Shown here: in pieces, positions 10,531 to 22,979 of the stretch
Numbering within the stretch: the first letter of the stretch is position 1
Layout of the letters: every line of letters begins with the position of its first letter
From: Trachelipus rathkii
Lineage: Eukaryota; Arthropoda; Malacostraca; Isopoda; Trachelipodidae
Length of the DNA stretch: 30,680 nucleotides
Assembly: GCA_015478945.1 (NCBI GenBank)
Contig: JABUQX010065583.1
Coordinates: 5,001 to 35,680 of the forward strand
Direction of reading: 5' to 3'
The notes under the pieces: generated by a model
Databases searched by the model: none
What the model saw: the letters and a program-made list of their open reading frames with translations, nothing else
Told to the model about the DNA's origin: nothing
Translations under genes and position numbers: made by a program

Positions 10531-13120
10531 TCCTTAATGAAGACTTTGACTATTTACCTATCATGTATTATTTTTTTTTTTTTACGGGGAAAAGTTTTTA
10601 TTTTATTTAATAAATCACTCAAAAAATAATAAATAACACAATAATAGATATTTAATATATCCATTTGAAGCATAATAAGTCTTTATACTTTTTGAGTACA
10701 ATCGGATGCCACGACAATGTGCCTGTCACTACTTATGATATTTTCTTAGGCACTTATATTGATTAGGGTGATCCGTAATTATTTGTGGTAGTCTCCTGGA
10801 GTTCCCGTTATCTTACGCATATTGATCTATAATTGGATATATATTGATGCTTATATTGATACTCTGTGTTAGACGCTTTCGGCTATTCTGCTACTGTATA
10901 AAGATGGATAACCTGAAGAAGTGATTCGTAATCGTTGATAGTGTAAGCAGGTTCATTCCTTCTTTCGACTAAATCTTTCTCATCCTATCTATATATAATA
11001 AATTCCAATATATATATATTATTATGGGGTTGTATATTGATGGTTTAACACCACAAATATACTCTCGCTTCGCTTGAACATACACTTACACTAGCTACAG
11101 GGAAGTAGTACTACCATTGTGTTGGAATCAAGTGTTGTGAGTCGGAGTCGGAGTCGGGGATCGGTAGTTTTGCGAAGAAGGGGTGGAGTACGCAGAGGCG
11201 TGGTAACTGTTATATTGAAAAGCCTTCACTCCAACTCGCTAAATAGGGTTGTTTTATAACTCGGAATCGGATTAATAACAGACAGATAATATTGTGTAGT
11301 AACTTTCAGCTATAGAAGAGTGGAATCATACAACTTTTTGTAAGTTGACTGTGGGAGTGACTTTCAATCGGTTCAAAACAAGTTCGCTAATTCACTTGCT
11401 GATTTCTCACATCACAAATACAGTGCAATTGCAAACTCTAGAAATCGGTCGATGAGTATGTGGTACTACCCTGCCTATGTTCAATTTGGATATATCGTTT
11501 AAATCGAGCAAATTTAAAGTCTGGCAAGCTTTCTTTTCATTCAACCATCTAAATTCTCCTGGTCGTCACCTTGAAGAAATAAAAAACTCCAAGGTAACAA
11601 GAGAAATTTCTCTCATTGACAACTTGTTCATTCCTGACTCGCTTGAGTGATTTTTTTACTCTTAATTTCCTAGTTACCTGGAGTAAGTTTAAATTAGATC
11701 AAACATACAAAAAGCTAAAATCTGCACACTTTGTATACGTGATACCCTAGATTGTGAGCAATATGGTGCCAGAAGTTACGAAGAAAAGATACATCTTTAA
11801 TATATTGTAGTGATGAAACTTCACAACGATCCAAACCATTATACCTACATCAATACTGTCAATTAATTCAGAAGCACTCTCAAGAAGATGAAGAATGAAC
11901 AGTCTTCTAGATATTGAAGAGTTAGTCGATAGTCCTTCGATCTAGGTTCTAGGTAAAGTGTAAGGTTTCTTTCTCCCTGATCCTTGTACACATATTCATA
12001 CTTTAAACTACATTTTTCTCCATGCTGCATCTAGAAGAGATGAAAAAATTGATATTTTGTTACGGTTATGAATGCTTAATTGAGTAAGAGGACATCTCTG
12101 ATAAGTTAAATTCCCAGACATGTACAGAAGCTTGCAATAGACTGAATACTTAGTATCTACATGCAAGAGCAAGTTAGCGTTGAACCTGGGCTTTTTTCCT
12201 TGCTCTTAGCTTCTATATATTTATTTTCCCTGACCTAACGATGGAAAATGAAGAGGACCTGACATGATGCTTATTTCTATTTTTAAGTAACTCAATATAT
12301 CCCTATCATTTGAGATGTATGTATGACACGAGTTATGTATAGTTCATTGCTACAGGCACTACTATAATAATATATACCTCACTTATCATATTAACATATA
12401 TATCCTTATACATATATACTTTCTTCTCATTCAAGTTGTTATGACTATACTATATATATTTATATATTGTTATCTCAATAGTATGTACTATTAGTGATTA
12501 AATAAACATTTTGAATTATGGGTTACTAATATGGGCTATATCTCAATAGAATAATCTGTGAATATATATGATTTAGGAGTGTTGCGGTATTGGCTAATCG
12601 GTAATTATGATTACATTATCTCCTTATTTTGATATACTCCATTCGTGGTGTGAGTCGTTTGGGTCGCAAGGACGTGTTGGGCAATTGGGAGAAGGATAAC
12701 ATGTAAGAAAGTGGACAGGAATGACATCACTAGAAGAGAAGAATCTGAAGAGACGTGAAATGCTCTCCCCTCGGCGAAAACATTGGAAACAAGAATAAAG
12801 TGCAAGTGTAATTACAATTTCATGTTTATGTATATTACGTTGGAACCAAACTCAAGAATATGATTTGATATATAAAAATATTTATCCTGCAATATAATTT
12901 GAAATTATTAGAAATTTTAATTGTCAAACATTAATTCTATAGTGGCAATGCTCGCGTCAATTTTAAAAACCTGTAGAAGTAACATTTTTTTGTTACGTGT
13001 TCTTTTGAAAAATATAATTTAAGGACAACAGACAGAAAAAGGACTTCTTTGGCTCTAGAAATATTGGATAATTCAACTCAATTAGATAGGTTAGTAAAAA
13101 CAAAGGAAACCCTGCCACTC
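10531..13120. other. AT-rich intergenic DNA, no gene seen
   Basis: I see no convincing coding frame, RNA gene or mobile element. The stretch holds a T13 run (10571-10583), short TA tracts and a small hexamer repeat at 11139. Short frames such as 12611-12805 (minus) lack splice signals and family resemblance. Confidence 0.5.
11139..11156 (+). repeat. (GAGTCG)3 hexamer repeat
   Basis: There are three perfect head-to-tail copies of GAGTCG, followed by a degraded GGGATCGG. Confidence 0.85.
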
Positions 13121-13147
13121 GAGAACTTTAACGCTGCTAAAGTTCTC
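13121..13147. repeat. Perfect 10-bp stem-loop
   Basis: GAGAACTTTA at 13121-13130 pairs perfectly with TAAAGTTCTC at 13138-13147 around a 7-nt loop (ACGCTGC). No T run follows and no gene adjoins it, so the role is unknown. Confidence 0.7.
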
Positions 13148-13799
13148 TTTCAATTTCGAGAAACTACTGATTAAAAAGACTTATGCGCTCGGCACTCCTA
13201 CTACAGTTTTTTTTCGCCTTCTCTTGCACAGCTGTGGATTAACGTATTAAAATACCTGCAGCTGAGCCACCCAACATACGTGTTCTATTACAATCTTGTG
13301 ATAATAATGATAATTAGTGCTAACAGTGATATTGATAATGTGTTTTCTTACCATGTTATAGTGTTATTCATATTAATTTTATTAGTGTTATATTGATATA
13401 TTTTTTATGTAGATGAATGAAACTATTAACTCTCTTTATTGCTCATCAATATTATTGATAATAGTGCAGTGATGAAATTATTGTTAAATATGTTGGTAAG
13501 TTCATTGTATGAATGTGTAATTTATCTGCTATGTATAATATGGTTGTGTATATTATTTTATATTTAATGATCATTGCTTAGAGTATGTTTCTTTTCATTA
13601 TTTTTTTACATGGCTATTACCGGTATATTTTATTATCTAGGCCAGCTCCCCGGTACTCGCGTGGTGTAGAATGTCACTCGCGCCCTATCGCAAACGGAGG
13701 TCGCCATGGTTCTACGGCTGGTCGGGTCGGGATAGATAAATCGGTGGGTGGGTGTCTTGGGTGGGAAATCGTACACTCGATTTTTTTTATAAAAGGTTT
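13148..13799. other. Intergenic stretch, no gene seen
   Basis: AT-rich DNA up to about 13635 is followed by a GC-rich block (13640-13770) with frequent CG. The block lies next to the LINE tail at 13800-13945 and could be older LINE sequence. I could not align it to the other copies. Confidence 0.4.
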
Positions 13800-13945
13800 T
13801 TTTTCCCCGCCCCTCAGGGACTACGCAGTCCGTAGGCTTGCTCCGTCCTGTCGACGTAAATTAGCATAGTAACACGCGTGGCTCGCGTCGCTTTGATTAG
13901 GGCCCTGCCCGTGAGCGGTGGTGGTTATCTACTCTGTAAAAACAA
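13800..13945 (+). mobile_element. Jockey-type LINE 3' tail, second copy
   Basis: The last part, GGGCCCTGCCCGTGAGCGG then TGGTGG and ACTCTGTAAAAAC, matches the reverse complement of 1850-1890 (GGGCTCTGCCCGTGATGGG, TGGTGG, ACTGTAAAA) over about 45 bp. It is therefore the 3' end of the same LINE family in the opposite orientation, followed by an A-rich tail at 13941-13970. The upstream boundary is uncertain. Confidence 0.65.
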
Positions 13946-14439
13946 AAAAATACACAAAAAAAAAATAATATAGCTCATTTGATACTACCTTAGTGGTTTG
14001 AACGTATAACGCTATATGGATCACTATATATATAGATTAACTACTATATATATTTGTAATATAGGTAATCGCCTATTAGATACTCAATTATGTTTTCACC
14101 CTCTTCAACTTTTTGCCTTGATGTTATTATAACACCACGGATTCTCTCTCTCACACTCTCTCTCTCATCACTCTCATCTATTCCATTACATCACAAGTAT
14201 TATAGAAACTCTAACTTATTTTAAATTAGCGTCTAAGTTTGCGTTTCCTATTACTTTTCAATATAACAATGCGAACCTTCTCTAAATAAGATTATTGATG
14301 CTCTTTTCCAATTATTGATAGTCTTTTTGAATGTTAGTTTTTCTAAAATGTTAAGTTTTTATTGGTTATATTCTTTGTGTTCCAACTCTCACACCCAACA
14401 CATACAACAGAACATATTTTTGAATGTTTGTTGAATGAA
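13946..14439. other. AT-rich intergenic DNA with a TC-rich microsatellite
   Basis: No gene was seen. 14142-14178 is a TC-rich microsatellite (TCTCTCTCAC-type units). The rest is A/T rich. Confidence 0.6.
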
Positions 14440-15009
14440 AGTCTAATGCCTACTGGTGTTCCTCAGGGTTCTGCTTTATCTCTTCGACCTGCCTGTTTTA
14501 TTCAAATATTTACTATTGATTCGCTGCTTTTTATCGCAGTACGGACTCGACTAAACTCTTTTCTTTGCGTATCGATTCTTTTTATATATTTATACTCACA
14601 AATGGTCTGTATTTACTCCCTCTATATTATCACTAACATATTACTATTTATAATGCATATTAGATATTAGACTTTCATAGATAATATATATTTACTATAC
14701 TATATCTTTTATATATTTATTATATTATATATTTCTATTTATATCAAAAACCAATATTATTTATATCTGTACTTACTACTAAATAACGCCCATCTGCACT
14801 GAGCTGTCATATTATGGAATTTCTGGCGAACCAAAAGATTCAAGTACTTCTCCATTCCTCAGTACGTTTGATACGCTAGAGTTTCATGACGAAAGCCGAA
14901 CTTCTTTCGATTGAAGGAATAGAGTCTCGTCGCACCCTTAGAATACTTTTGTAATATACCGATTCTATTGATTATTTGTTATGCATAAACTGATACAACG
15001 AAATTTCAA

Positions 15010-15245
15010 AGTCTGCATAGATGTATCTCTAGAGGTGGAGGTACCTCCTCGATGGCCGTCGGACGAGTATATCTCGCGCGTACGGGCTTGTGTGTGTTGC
15101 GTCGCGATTTAATGAGCGTTTGTCGAGAAGATTCTAGGCTATAAATGTTCATTTAAGGAATCGAGCGTAAGATTGAGTATAATCATCAGTTCGTACGACG
15201 AGATACGTTAGCGTCGTCGAGCGCCGTCAGAGACAACGCATCGCC
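15010..15245. other. CpG-rich patch inside the third LINE copy
   Basis: This GC- and CG-dense stretch (for example ATCTCGCGCGTACGGG and GTCGTCGAGCGCCGTC) has no open frame of note. It lies between LINE fragments, so it may be an inserted repeat. It shares the word CGTCAGAGACA with the opposite strand of 10346-10530. Confidence 0.45.
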
Positions 15246-15396
15246 TATATCACACATTACTTATTTATATTATTACATTTTATTCCTTATATAGTTTAAT
15301 ATTTTCATATTATCTTGGTATTTTTTCTCACTCTTTATTTTAATTATTATTATTATTATTTATTACGTCCGAAGATTCGGCATCTGAAAGTCGAAA

Positions 15397-15420
15397 ACGA
15401 TTCCTCTCGGAAGGAATCGT
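15397..15420. repeat. Perfect 9-bp stem-loop
   Basis: ACGATTCCT (15397-15405) pairs with AGGAATCGT (15412-15420) around a 6-nt loop. No associated gene is recognised. Confidence 0.6.
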
Positions 15421-16255
15421 GTTCTTCTCTCATTGCGATTCGCGATCTCAGTTATTATCACGGGAAGCTACGGTGCCTCTCTTCGCGATCCCCGTTTTTT
15501 GCTCCGCTAACATAAAACAAAAAAAAGTCTTGGAAAACCTCACATCGAACCGAAACAGAATGCCCTCCGACCTCGCGAATATAATCCGTGGTGTGGTTCA
15601 TAAAAGTTTGGAAGGTAGTTAGATGGCTGGCCTGTAAAAAGATCAATTCGTTACTGGAGAAGAGTTTACTGATTACAATGGCTGCTGACTGACACCCTAT
15701 TTGCTGTTCGGTGGGACTCTCATGCCTCCATGCTCAACATTAAATTTTGACGCCTATATAGAAAGCTGAACTCAGGATAGTGACCTCATCGCTTCATCTT
15801 AGTATAGGTGACTCGACGTTCATAGATATACTCGTCGGTTAATAGCATTTGCCATTCCCATTAAAATCAGGGGGGTCGCGCGAGCCCTCAGAACTCTGTA
15901 ATCTACTTGACATAGAAGACGAAACTTGGTATACCGGTCTCTTTCTTAGAATATGGTATCGTCGGCGGAGACCACAGAGAACCAGAAAGGCTTATAAAAA
16001 AAAAAATAGTTTAATATTGTTTTTTTTTAAAACAAATTAAAAAAAATTACAATAATATCTTAAACAAGTTTTTTTATACTTCTTTTTAAGTCTCTCATAA
16101 ATTAAAAACATTTAAGTTCTTTTTCTAGCACAGCTGATAGAATATATATCGCGCCTCTACGAGAGGGGTGGCCTATCTTTATTCGTCATCCCTATATTTC
16201 CGCAAATTATTTTTCGGGCAGACTAATAGTTCAGATGCGCCACACATATATAAAT

Positions 16256-16375
16256 ATATTATATATATATATATATATACTATAATATATTATATTATTA
16301 TTATATATATATATAGTTATATTAATATATAATATCTATATTATATACTATATATATATATATATATATATATGA
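16256..16375. repeat. (TA)n microsatellite interrupting LINE sequence
   Basis: This is a near-pure TA tract with TAT/ATT interruptions. It ends immediately before the LINE fragment at 16381. Confidence 0.9.
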
Positions 16376-16380
16376 TATAG

Positions 16381-16432
16381 CAGCGGCAGCTCAGGTGCTC
16401 GAGGGAGCTTATCATCGCGTACCACCACCTAT
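16381..16432 (+). other. LINE C-terminal fragment
   Basis: The reverse complement reads GGTGGTGGTACGCGA, then CTCCCTCGAGCAC and GCCGCTGC. It matches plus-strand positions 2140-2195 of the first copy (GGTGGTGGTACGCGA, CTCCCTCGAACAC, GCCGCTGC) almost base for base. It is the SGTCSRE...PPP part of the LINE protein, here with a small insertion that breaks the frame. Confidence 0.8.
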
Positions 16433-16745
16433 ATATATTTTTATACAGAGAGTCAACTCTCGTAGCTAACTCAATAGGTAGTATGTATGTGTGTTCGTAG
16501 CATAATATTATATATTGTAAGTATATATTTGTGTTTGGATTAATTGTGGTTAAACTAAATAATAACTATATTTACTAAACTTGGGTTATTGCTGATAGTG
16601 CTTCCTTCTTCTTGCCACATCTTGTATTCAGTAAGGAATAATTTCTTATCCATTCTTCTGTGTTTTCTACTGTCAAACATATTTTTTAACTTCTTCAACT
16701 ATTTAAAATGCACAATAAGCGGTCTGTGCTCATTTACTCTTAATT

Positions 16746-16986
16746 GAGTCGATAGTTTATTGATTGTATTATGTATTATTAATATTTTTTTTGTTATTAG
16801 ATATTTATTTAACATATGTATATATAAGTTACTAAATCATATATATACCCATACTATAATATATTATAATCTTGAATTATAGGGCTTATGCCGTATGATA
16901 TAAGGCTGTGTAGTATATGTTAAACTCAGTATTAAAAAAAATAATATAAATAATAATATGTTAATATTAATATATATGATATTATA

Positions 16987-17033
<47 letters not shown>

Positions 17034-17357
17034 TTATATATATATATATATATATTATTATTATAATTAATATATATATATAATATATTAATATAATTAA
17101 TATATTAATATAAATATTATATATATTATATATATATATATATTATATATTATTATAATATAATATATATATATATATATATATAATAATAATACATAAT
17201 ATATAATATATATATAATATATGCTATAGTTATATATATATAATTATATATATATATATATCCTATCTTTACTCAAGCACCACCATCAGTAATAATTAAT
17301 TATTACTAATAATTAATAATAAATAGCGTGCTATAATATATATATATATATATATAT
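16746..17357. repeat. TA/ATT low-complexity block
   Basis: AT-rich sequence passes into long (TA)n and TAATAT tracts (about 16965-17265), with a further TA tract at 17335-17357. No gene is present. The short non-repetitive gap at 17263-17334 carries a partly palindromic TAATAATTAATTATTA. Confidence 0.9.
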
Positions 17358-19079
17358 TCAGCTAGAAATTTATATATAATAATAAAATGAATTGGATAAT
17401 TATACAGCAATTTTATTTGCGTGGACACATAGAAAATACGCTGATTTCCTCCCTCTCTATTATGTCATTATAGAATTATTGTTATATTGCAATAAAAATA
17501 CCGGCATAATTTCCTAATATGCCAACTTACTAGATAAAAATTAAGAAGCCAATAATCGGTTTAAGGAAGATATGAGAGAACACATATCCCGTCACTCAAT
17601 CATCTCGAAATAAATCACGTCAACTAGGTATTTCTAATATATGACAGAATCTGCATCCGACTTCGTTGACATATATTTATTTCCATAGGTATTTTATTGA
17701 TTTTATCACCAAAATAATATAGGATATTACTGTTGTAGTGGGTTATGATTTGCAAAATATGAGAGTCGAAGAGTCCACCTACAGAATTAAAGGTGTGTAT
17801 CAATGGAAAGTGATGGGAGCGATTTGAGTACCTATAGAATGCAAGGAATGAATACCTGATATGATTCCTCTGAGAATGGAGGAGTAATTTCTTTTCCCAC
17901 AATGCATAACATTACGATAATTGTGTTTAACAATACTTACTCAAATTTATATAATAATGTAGGCCAAGGTTTAGAAAAAGTGTTGACTTATGGTTAATCA
18001 TTAGTTGCATATTTTTTCCAGTGGACGATGTGCTCATAAATTGAAATAATAGGTTACGCTAGAAGGATGACGTAGCCCGTTAAAATATAAATCTCAAGAG
18101 GCTAAGACAGAGACCGAACATACACACGGAGTAATGAAGCTCGTTTTTTCACTTGATAAGTACAATAACGACATAAATTGCGAAACTTGGAAGCACGTTT
18201 GAGAGTGCGCTCCAAAGGTTGGGACACCTGTTACACGTAGCTACTAAATGAAAAGCCTCGCTGGAGAAAAATTGAGAGCCTCTTTGAGACTCGTGGACGA
18301 AGCATGTGAGTTCAATCCTCGAGATTGAAGCTGCTCTTCTGACGCACCAATGCTTGAGCGCTGGTATACATCTAGGCAGTTACTAGAGCAATTGCCACTT
18401 GACTTATCCCCAAGTCTAACCCTGCAACTATCCAGACACGCGTAATTCTTCGAACGTAATGGATTTATTACCATGATGCGCTTCATAATACTAATTGTAT
18501 TAACTTACACACAAATCTTTTCATATATTTTGGTTTTACAGTTTGAATAGCTTTATCCGCTTTATAAAGTTATTAGTTTTAAACTAAAAGATTAATTTTC
18601 TGAATCCTGTTATTTTAGTCTGTTTTTTTTTGGAAAAATTGAGGTCCAAAAAGAGAGAGGGACGAATAAGCAAACTACGTACATTCGTTTGTTGGAAATA
18701 AGAAAGAAAAGATAAAACTTGACATAAATAGTGGATGATTGTTATCTTAAGATTGAAGATTCGAATGATCAAGCATCAATTCGAGAAAGAATAAAAAGAA
18801 ATATTAAGATGAAGCTTAGAAACATTATTAGTTAATTTATAAGAATAATTGAAAAAACATTAAAAAATATATATTATATTAGAAGTTTAGTAATAAAAAA
18901 AAAAAGTACATAAAAATATATTATAGATAATATGTATATAATTATATAATATACACCATTTATTAAACAAAAAAACAAATACTATAAACAAACATTACAA
19001 TTTTTTATTTGAATCTTTATTAAAGTTTATATAACATATAAAAATTTACGTTTATCCTTATATTACAGTTTCTACCAAG
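17358..19079. other. AT-rich intergenic DNA, no gene seen
   Basis: There is no recognisable coding region. 18050-18480 is less AT-rich and less repetitive than its flanks, but its frames on both strands contain stops and resemble nothing I know. Short A and T runs are common. Confidence 0.5.
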
Positions 19080-19160
19080 CAAGAACTCGATCTCTCATCA
19101 CTGAGCTCCAGAGCTCCGACCTCCCAGCTCCCACCTCCCAGCCTCCACTCAGCTCACGTA
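19080..19160 (+). repeat. Pyrimidine-rich imperfect repeat
   Basis: Repeated GAGCTCC and CTCCCA/GCTCCCACCTCCC words form a C/T-rich run of about 80 bases in otherwise AT-rich DNA. The origin is unknown. Confidence 0.6.
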
Positions 19161-22059
19161 TATCATCTCCAATCTATGATCTAATTGATTCATGTATACC
19201 ACTTATTGAATAAACTATTTCTAAATATATATCTATCATTATTGTTGATATATATTTTATGGTACGCTATATGAATACAGTTTTCTCGTTTCTCTTTTAC
19301 ATAAATTTTTAGCACTTTTGCAAAAATATTTATACCATCTATAGTAATATTTGTACGTTTTTACCATCTTATACCAATGATGAAAATTCTAGTTAAAATC
19401 AAACCACAACCCTTCCCTCCTACACAATCCTGGATATTTATACTCTCTTAAAGAATAGTATCATTTCATTAATACTTAAAATTTATTTTTTATATCATTA
19501 TAATATTAGTTCTTTTTTATTATAACTGAGATGAAAGGAACGAACAAAAATTCTGCAACCATTGCATGAAAATTAGAATCTAGCTATAATTCTACAATAA
19601 GATTTAATCTAAAACTTTTTATTGGTTACCTCAACTTTCCAAACCCTTCAATGAGTTTTATGTCTAATAATGTACACGTCGACCAAAGAATACTGTACCG
19701 ATAACCTCGCCTCCCTGTACAATTTATTTCGCTTAACAAGATCTTCTGTCTAATAAATGTTGATAAGCTTTTTTAACGAACACAATAAATTTATATGTAT
19801 TTTACACAATTACTTTTATTCAAATACTTTGTGTTATTGTCATCTTTCCCTGATCACAATGAACTCTCGAATTTGCTTCATTACGTAACACTAAGTTTTC
19901 AAAATCAATAAGCAAAACATAGCATAAACTGAACTACGCATATAATGCTAAGCTCTCACCCGACAGACCGTTAATATATACCCATTATGGTTTATTTTTC
20001 GAATGTAGAGTCTGTGTTACGATTAATTTTCAATCAAAGTTGCGCTAATTCCTTTGATCAAATCATAGAACGAGTCTAAAGCTGCATACATGCATAGAAG
20101 TTTGAACGAATTATCATAAAGGCACACTTAACCATTTATATCTCTACTCTTAACATATTTGCTCTACTTTTTACGTTTCTCATAATTTAAACAAAGTTTA
20201 CAACAATTTATCTCAGACTAAGGGAAATTACTCTCTCAAGTTCAATACCAATCCCATATTTTCCCTGAATTAACATTAATTACACTGCCTAGAAACATTA
20301 TAGATAATAACATCGAATAGAACTATTGTTGATCAAGCATTACATTTGCACTCTTCTATAACACTTTAAATATAAGCTATGCATAACTATTTCTTAGGCC
20401 ATTTACTAGAACACTAAAAAAAGAACTTAATTTAATATTAGGTTTCCTGCTCCACTCATGATCTAAAAAGTGCTTAATAATAATCCATTTATCAGTGCAT
20501 GAATATTCCGCTAAACATTAACAAGTTCGCCGATAATCTTTTAGAACACGTAGGACGATGCTCATATCCGTTTTTGAAACACCCAAATTCGTACCGCTAT
20601 CTTCCCGATTTAGAGAAACAGTTTTCCCGCAATAAATAACTATATTTCGTTCCCGATTTTTTAAGATACAATATCGTCATTTCTTTGAATTAACATGATG
20701 TGTCTTTTGCCTATACACTTCCTGTTTATACTCTAATTAATTTTTCAAATTCTGATCAATACGAATTAATTATATGTCACAACTAGTTAAACAAAGTTTT
20801 TGGCTTACAAAGTCACTAACATAATCATAGATCTGTAAGTCAAAGAATATAATAAACATACAATATACGTAACAAACTACTAAATAACTATATATATTAT
20901 ATATATATATATAGTTATAAGCAAAGTAATTAACAACAACTATAATATTATAATTAATAAGTATTTATAATCTAATAACCACAGTAATAGTAATCTACTA
21001 AACGCATAAGAACGTAAACAGGACGAAGCTTATGTAATATGAGGTAAAATATTTACTTTATAATTACATATAATATTCTGATTATATATGAGTATGATGA
21101 GAGGAGGAATAGGTACTTTTTTTTTTTATCTTTCATTTCTTAAATTTGGGATACTTAGAGGCTATATATATTTTTTAACTATTATAGGTACCTAACGCCA
21201 TTTATTTTTAAAAAAATACTGTTAATTTACTTTTTTAATTTTTTCTTTAAAAACTATTTGTTTTAAAAAAAAATACTTTTATTTATTTTTTTATATATTC
21301 ATTTCTTTAATACTTTTTATGTATTTTTATTATGTAATAGACATTATGTTTCACTATTCATTATTATTGATTTTCTGTGTAGAGATGCTTTTTGTCCTTT
21401 CAGAATAATGCGATATCGAAGTTTTTTAATTGATATAGTTGTCATGTTAAGGACATTTATTATATGTATTTAGCCCTAAGAATGTTTAACCGCACTTATA
21501 TACAAGTTTAGAAGATTAATAATTTATGTAGTCTCATTTTTATATAACAAGTATATCTCTTCTAGTAAATAACAGTAGAATATCCTAGAGTGATGTTCTT
21601 CTGTGGTGATATGATTGTCGAGGGCAGCACCACAAGTAGCTTGGCCTGTCCCTTCTCGAGTCCGTTATTTGCAATGGGTTTGCAACTGAACTACATAGTG
21701 ATTGCTATTAGAGAAGTATGATATTTCATTTGATTGTGGCATTATGATTCCTAACTCTACGTCTATATATTGTACTGGTAGTCATGATTTGGCTGAGACG
21801 CGAACGTAAAATGTAACTCTTAATTTTAACTCTAACAAAACTTATTCGACCATCATAAAATGATAATGATTTAATGATTGGTTCATCTAAACTGATATTT
21901 TCGAACATCAATAATAGACACTACAGTTACAAAAACCTGATGTCAGAATATACGTTAAACATAGTAAATGACGCACAAACAATTTTAACGACCTTACTCA
22001 AGTAAACGCTAGTCGATTTCATTGAAAGAAGTATCATTATTTCATTATAGTATCTCTAT
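19161..22059. other. AT-rich intergenic DNA with A/C skew, no gene seen
   Basis: From about 19300 to 20900 the plus strand is A and C rich and very poor in G, the mirror of the skew at 4951-8745. No long frame is present on either strand. 21110-21330 is T-rich. A minus-strand frame at 21726-21911 lacks splice signals or family resemblance. Confidence 0.5.
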
Positions 22060-22099
22060 AAAGTATAATGCTATTGCTATAATCGCTTATCTTGGATTT

Positions 22100-22976
22100 A
22101 CGAGATGCCAAATATATAAGGATTCCAACAAAGGAAGATCAGTTTCTCAACTTGGGCTAATATACTAAAATTGTTATCATGTTTATGATGGTTTTCATGG
22201 AGAGAATGAGCATTTTATAGCTGAAAAGGGAGGATGGTGAAGATGATCTATGGGTTCCTAAATGATATACCCTTATGCTTCTGCAATACGGATGTGTGGA
22301 AAGGTTCTACATAGTTTCTATGGTAGGTGGGCATCAACAGTCACCCCTTTAATATTGATAAATTAATGCATGTATTCCTAATAAATGAGAAAGAGCTTAC
22401 TTTGAATCCTAAGCAATAACTTCCAAGTTTTCATTTCACTAGAGAATATTAATTTAAATTTGAACTGAGGAAACAGTTCTTTAAAGTGAATCAATTTTTA
22501 CGGTCGAATATTTCAATAACTGCATTCTTCCCAGAAAAGGTAACTTTCATATACAGGATATCTCCTTGGGAACATCATCCGAGGTAAGTGGTTTATTTGT
22601 AAATTTTGAAGAAAGTACTTTACGGAAAGTTTTATCAATCAAAAATTCTGGGAAACCCATTCTTTCATAATATAACTGATTTCAGGAATTCTAGTTCATT
22701 TTGAAAATTTGACATAAGAGGATGAAATCTTGGTATCCTCTATCAAAAAGTGTCTTGATTAAGTTTAATTTTAAAAAAGATGATGGAATGAAAGAATTAA
22801 ATTCTAGTTGTCAAATTCCAGTAAGAGGTAGGTTTCCTGAAAACGCTAGTGTGGAATTTGTTGTCATCCTCTTATATACTTTGATATCAAGAAAAGCCAA
22901 CAATTATCCTCTCAAACATCAACCGTGAATTTGATATTCGGATGTTTGGACGTTGATGTATTTCGTAAAAAATATT
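22100..22976 (-). pseudogene. Penelope-like element fragment, left arm
   Basis: Read on the minus strand from the centre outward this is the same segment as the right arm: the end of the reverse transcriptase (the SVFRKPTFTGL-type block falls near 22830), the linker and the GIY-YIG region, all with stops and frameshifts. Penelope-like elements encode a reverse transcriptase fused to a GIY-YIG endonuclease. This fragment lacks the catalytic YxDD box and everything upstream of it. Confidence 0.75.
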
Positions 22977-22979
22977 GAC

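Larger units (their letters stand above)
14440..16745 (+). pseudogene. Third LINE copy, fragmented and expanded
   Basis: Pieces homologous to the 1855-4950 LINE occur in order on the plus strand. At 14448-14490, GGTGTTCCTCAGGGTTC encodes TGVPQGSALS (motif B of reverse transcriptase) and matches the first copy closely in nucleotides. At about 15945-15980, AGAATATGG and AGAAAGGCTTAT match the LEYG...KAY region. At 16381-16432 is the SGTCSRE...PPP region. At 16599-16745 is the LPSFLPH...WNSLP...F region and the start of the tail. The spacing is much larger than in the first copy, with (TA)n and unrelated DNA between pieces. The copy is thoroughly dead. Confidence 0.65.

Noticed and set aside
13585..13869. 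94-codon frame on the plus strand
   Set aside because: It covers GC-rich DNA leading into the LINE 3' tail. The protein is Arg/Gly-rich with no recognisable domain.
17624..17902. 92-codon frame on the minus strand
   Set aside because: There is no family resemblance, no clear acceptor or donor, and the composition matches local AT-rich noise.
18244..18486. 80-codon frame on the minus strand in a less AT-rich patch
   Set aside because: The protein is Ser/Leu-rich and unrecognised, and adjoining frames are closed.
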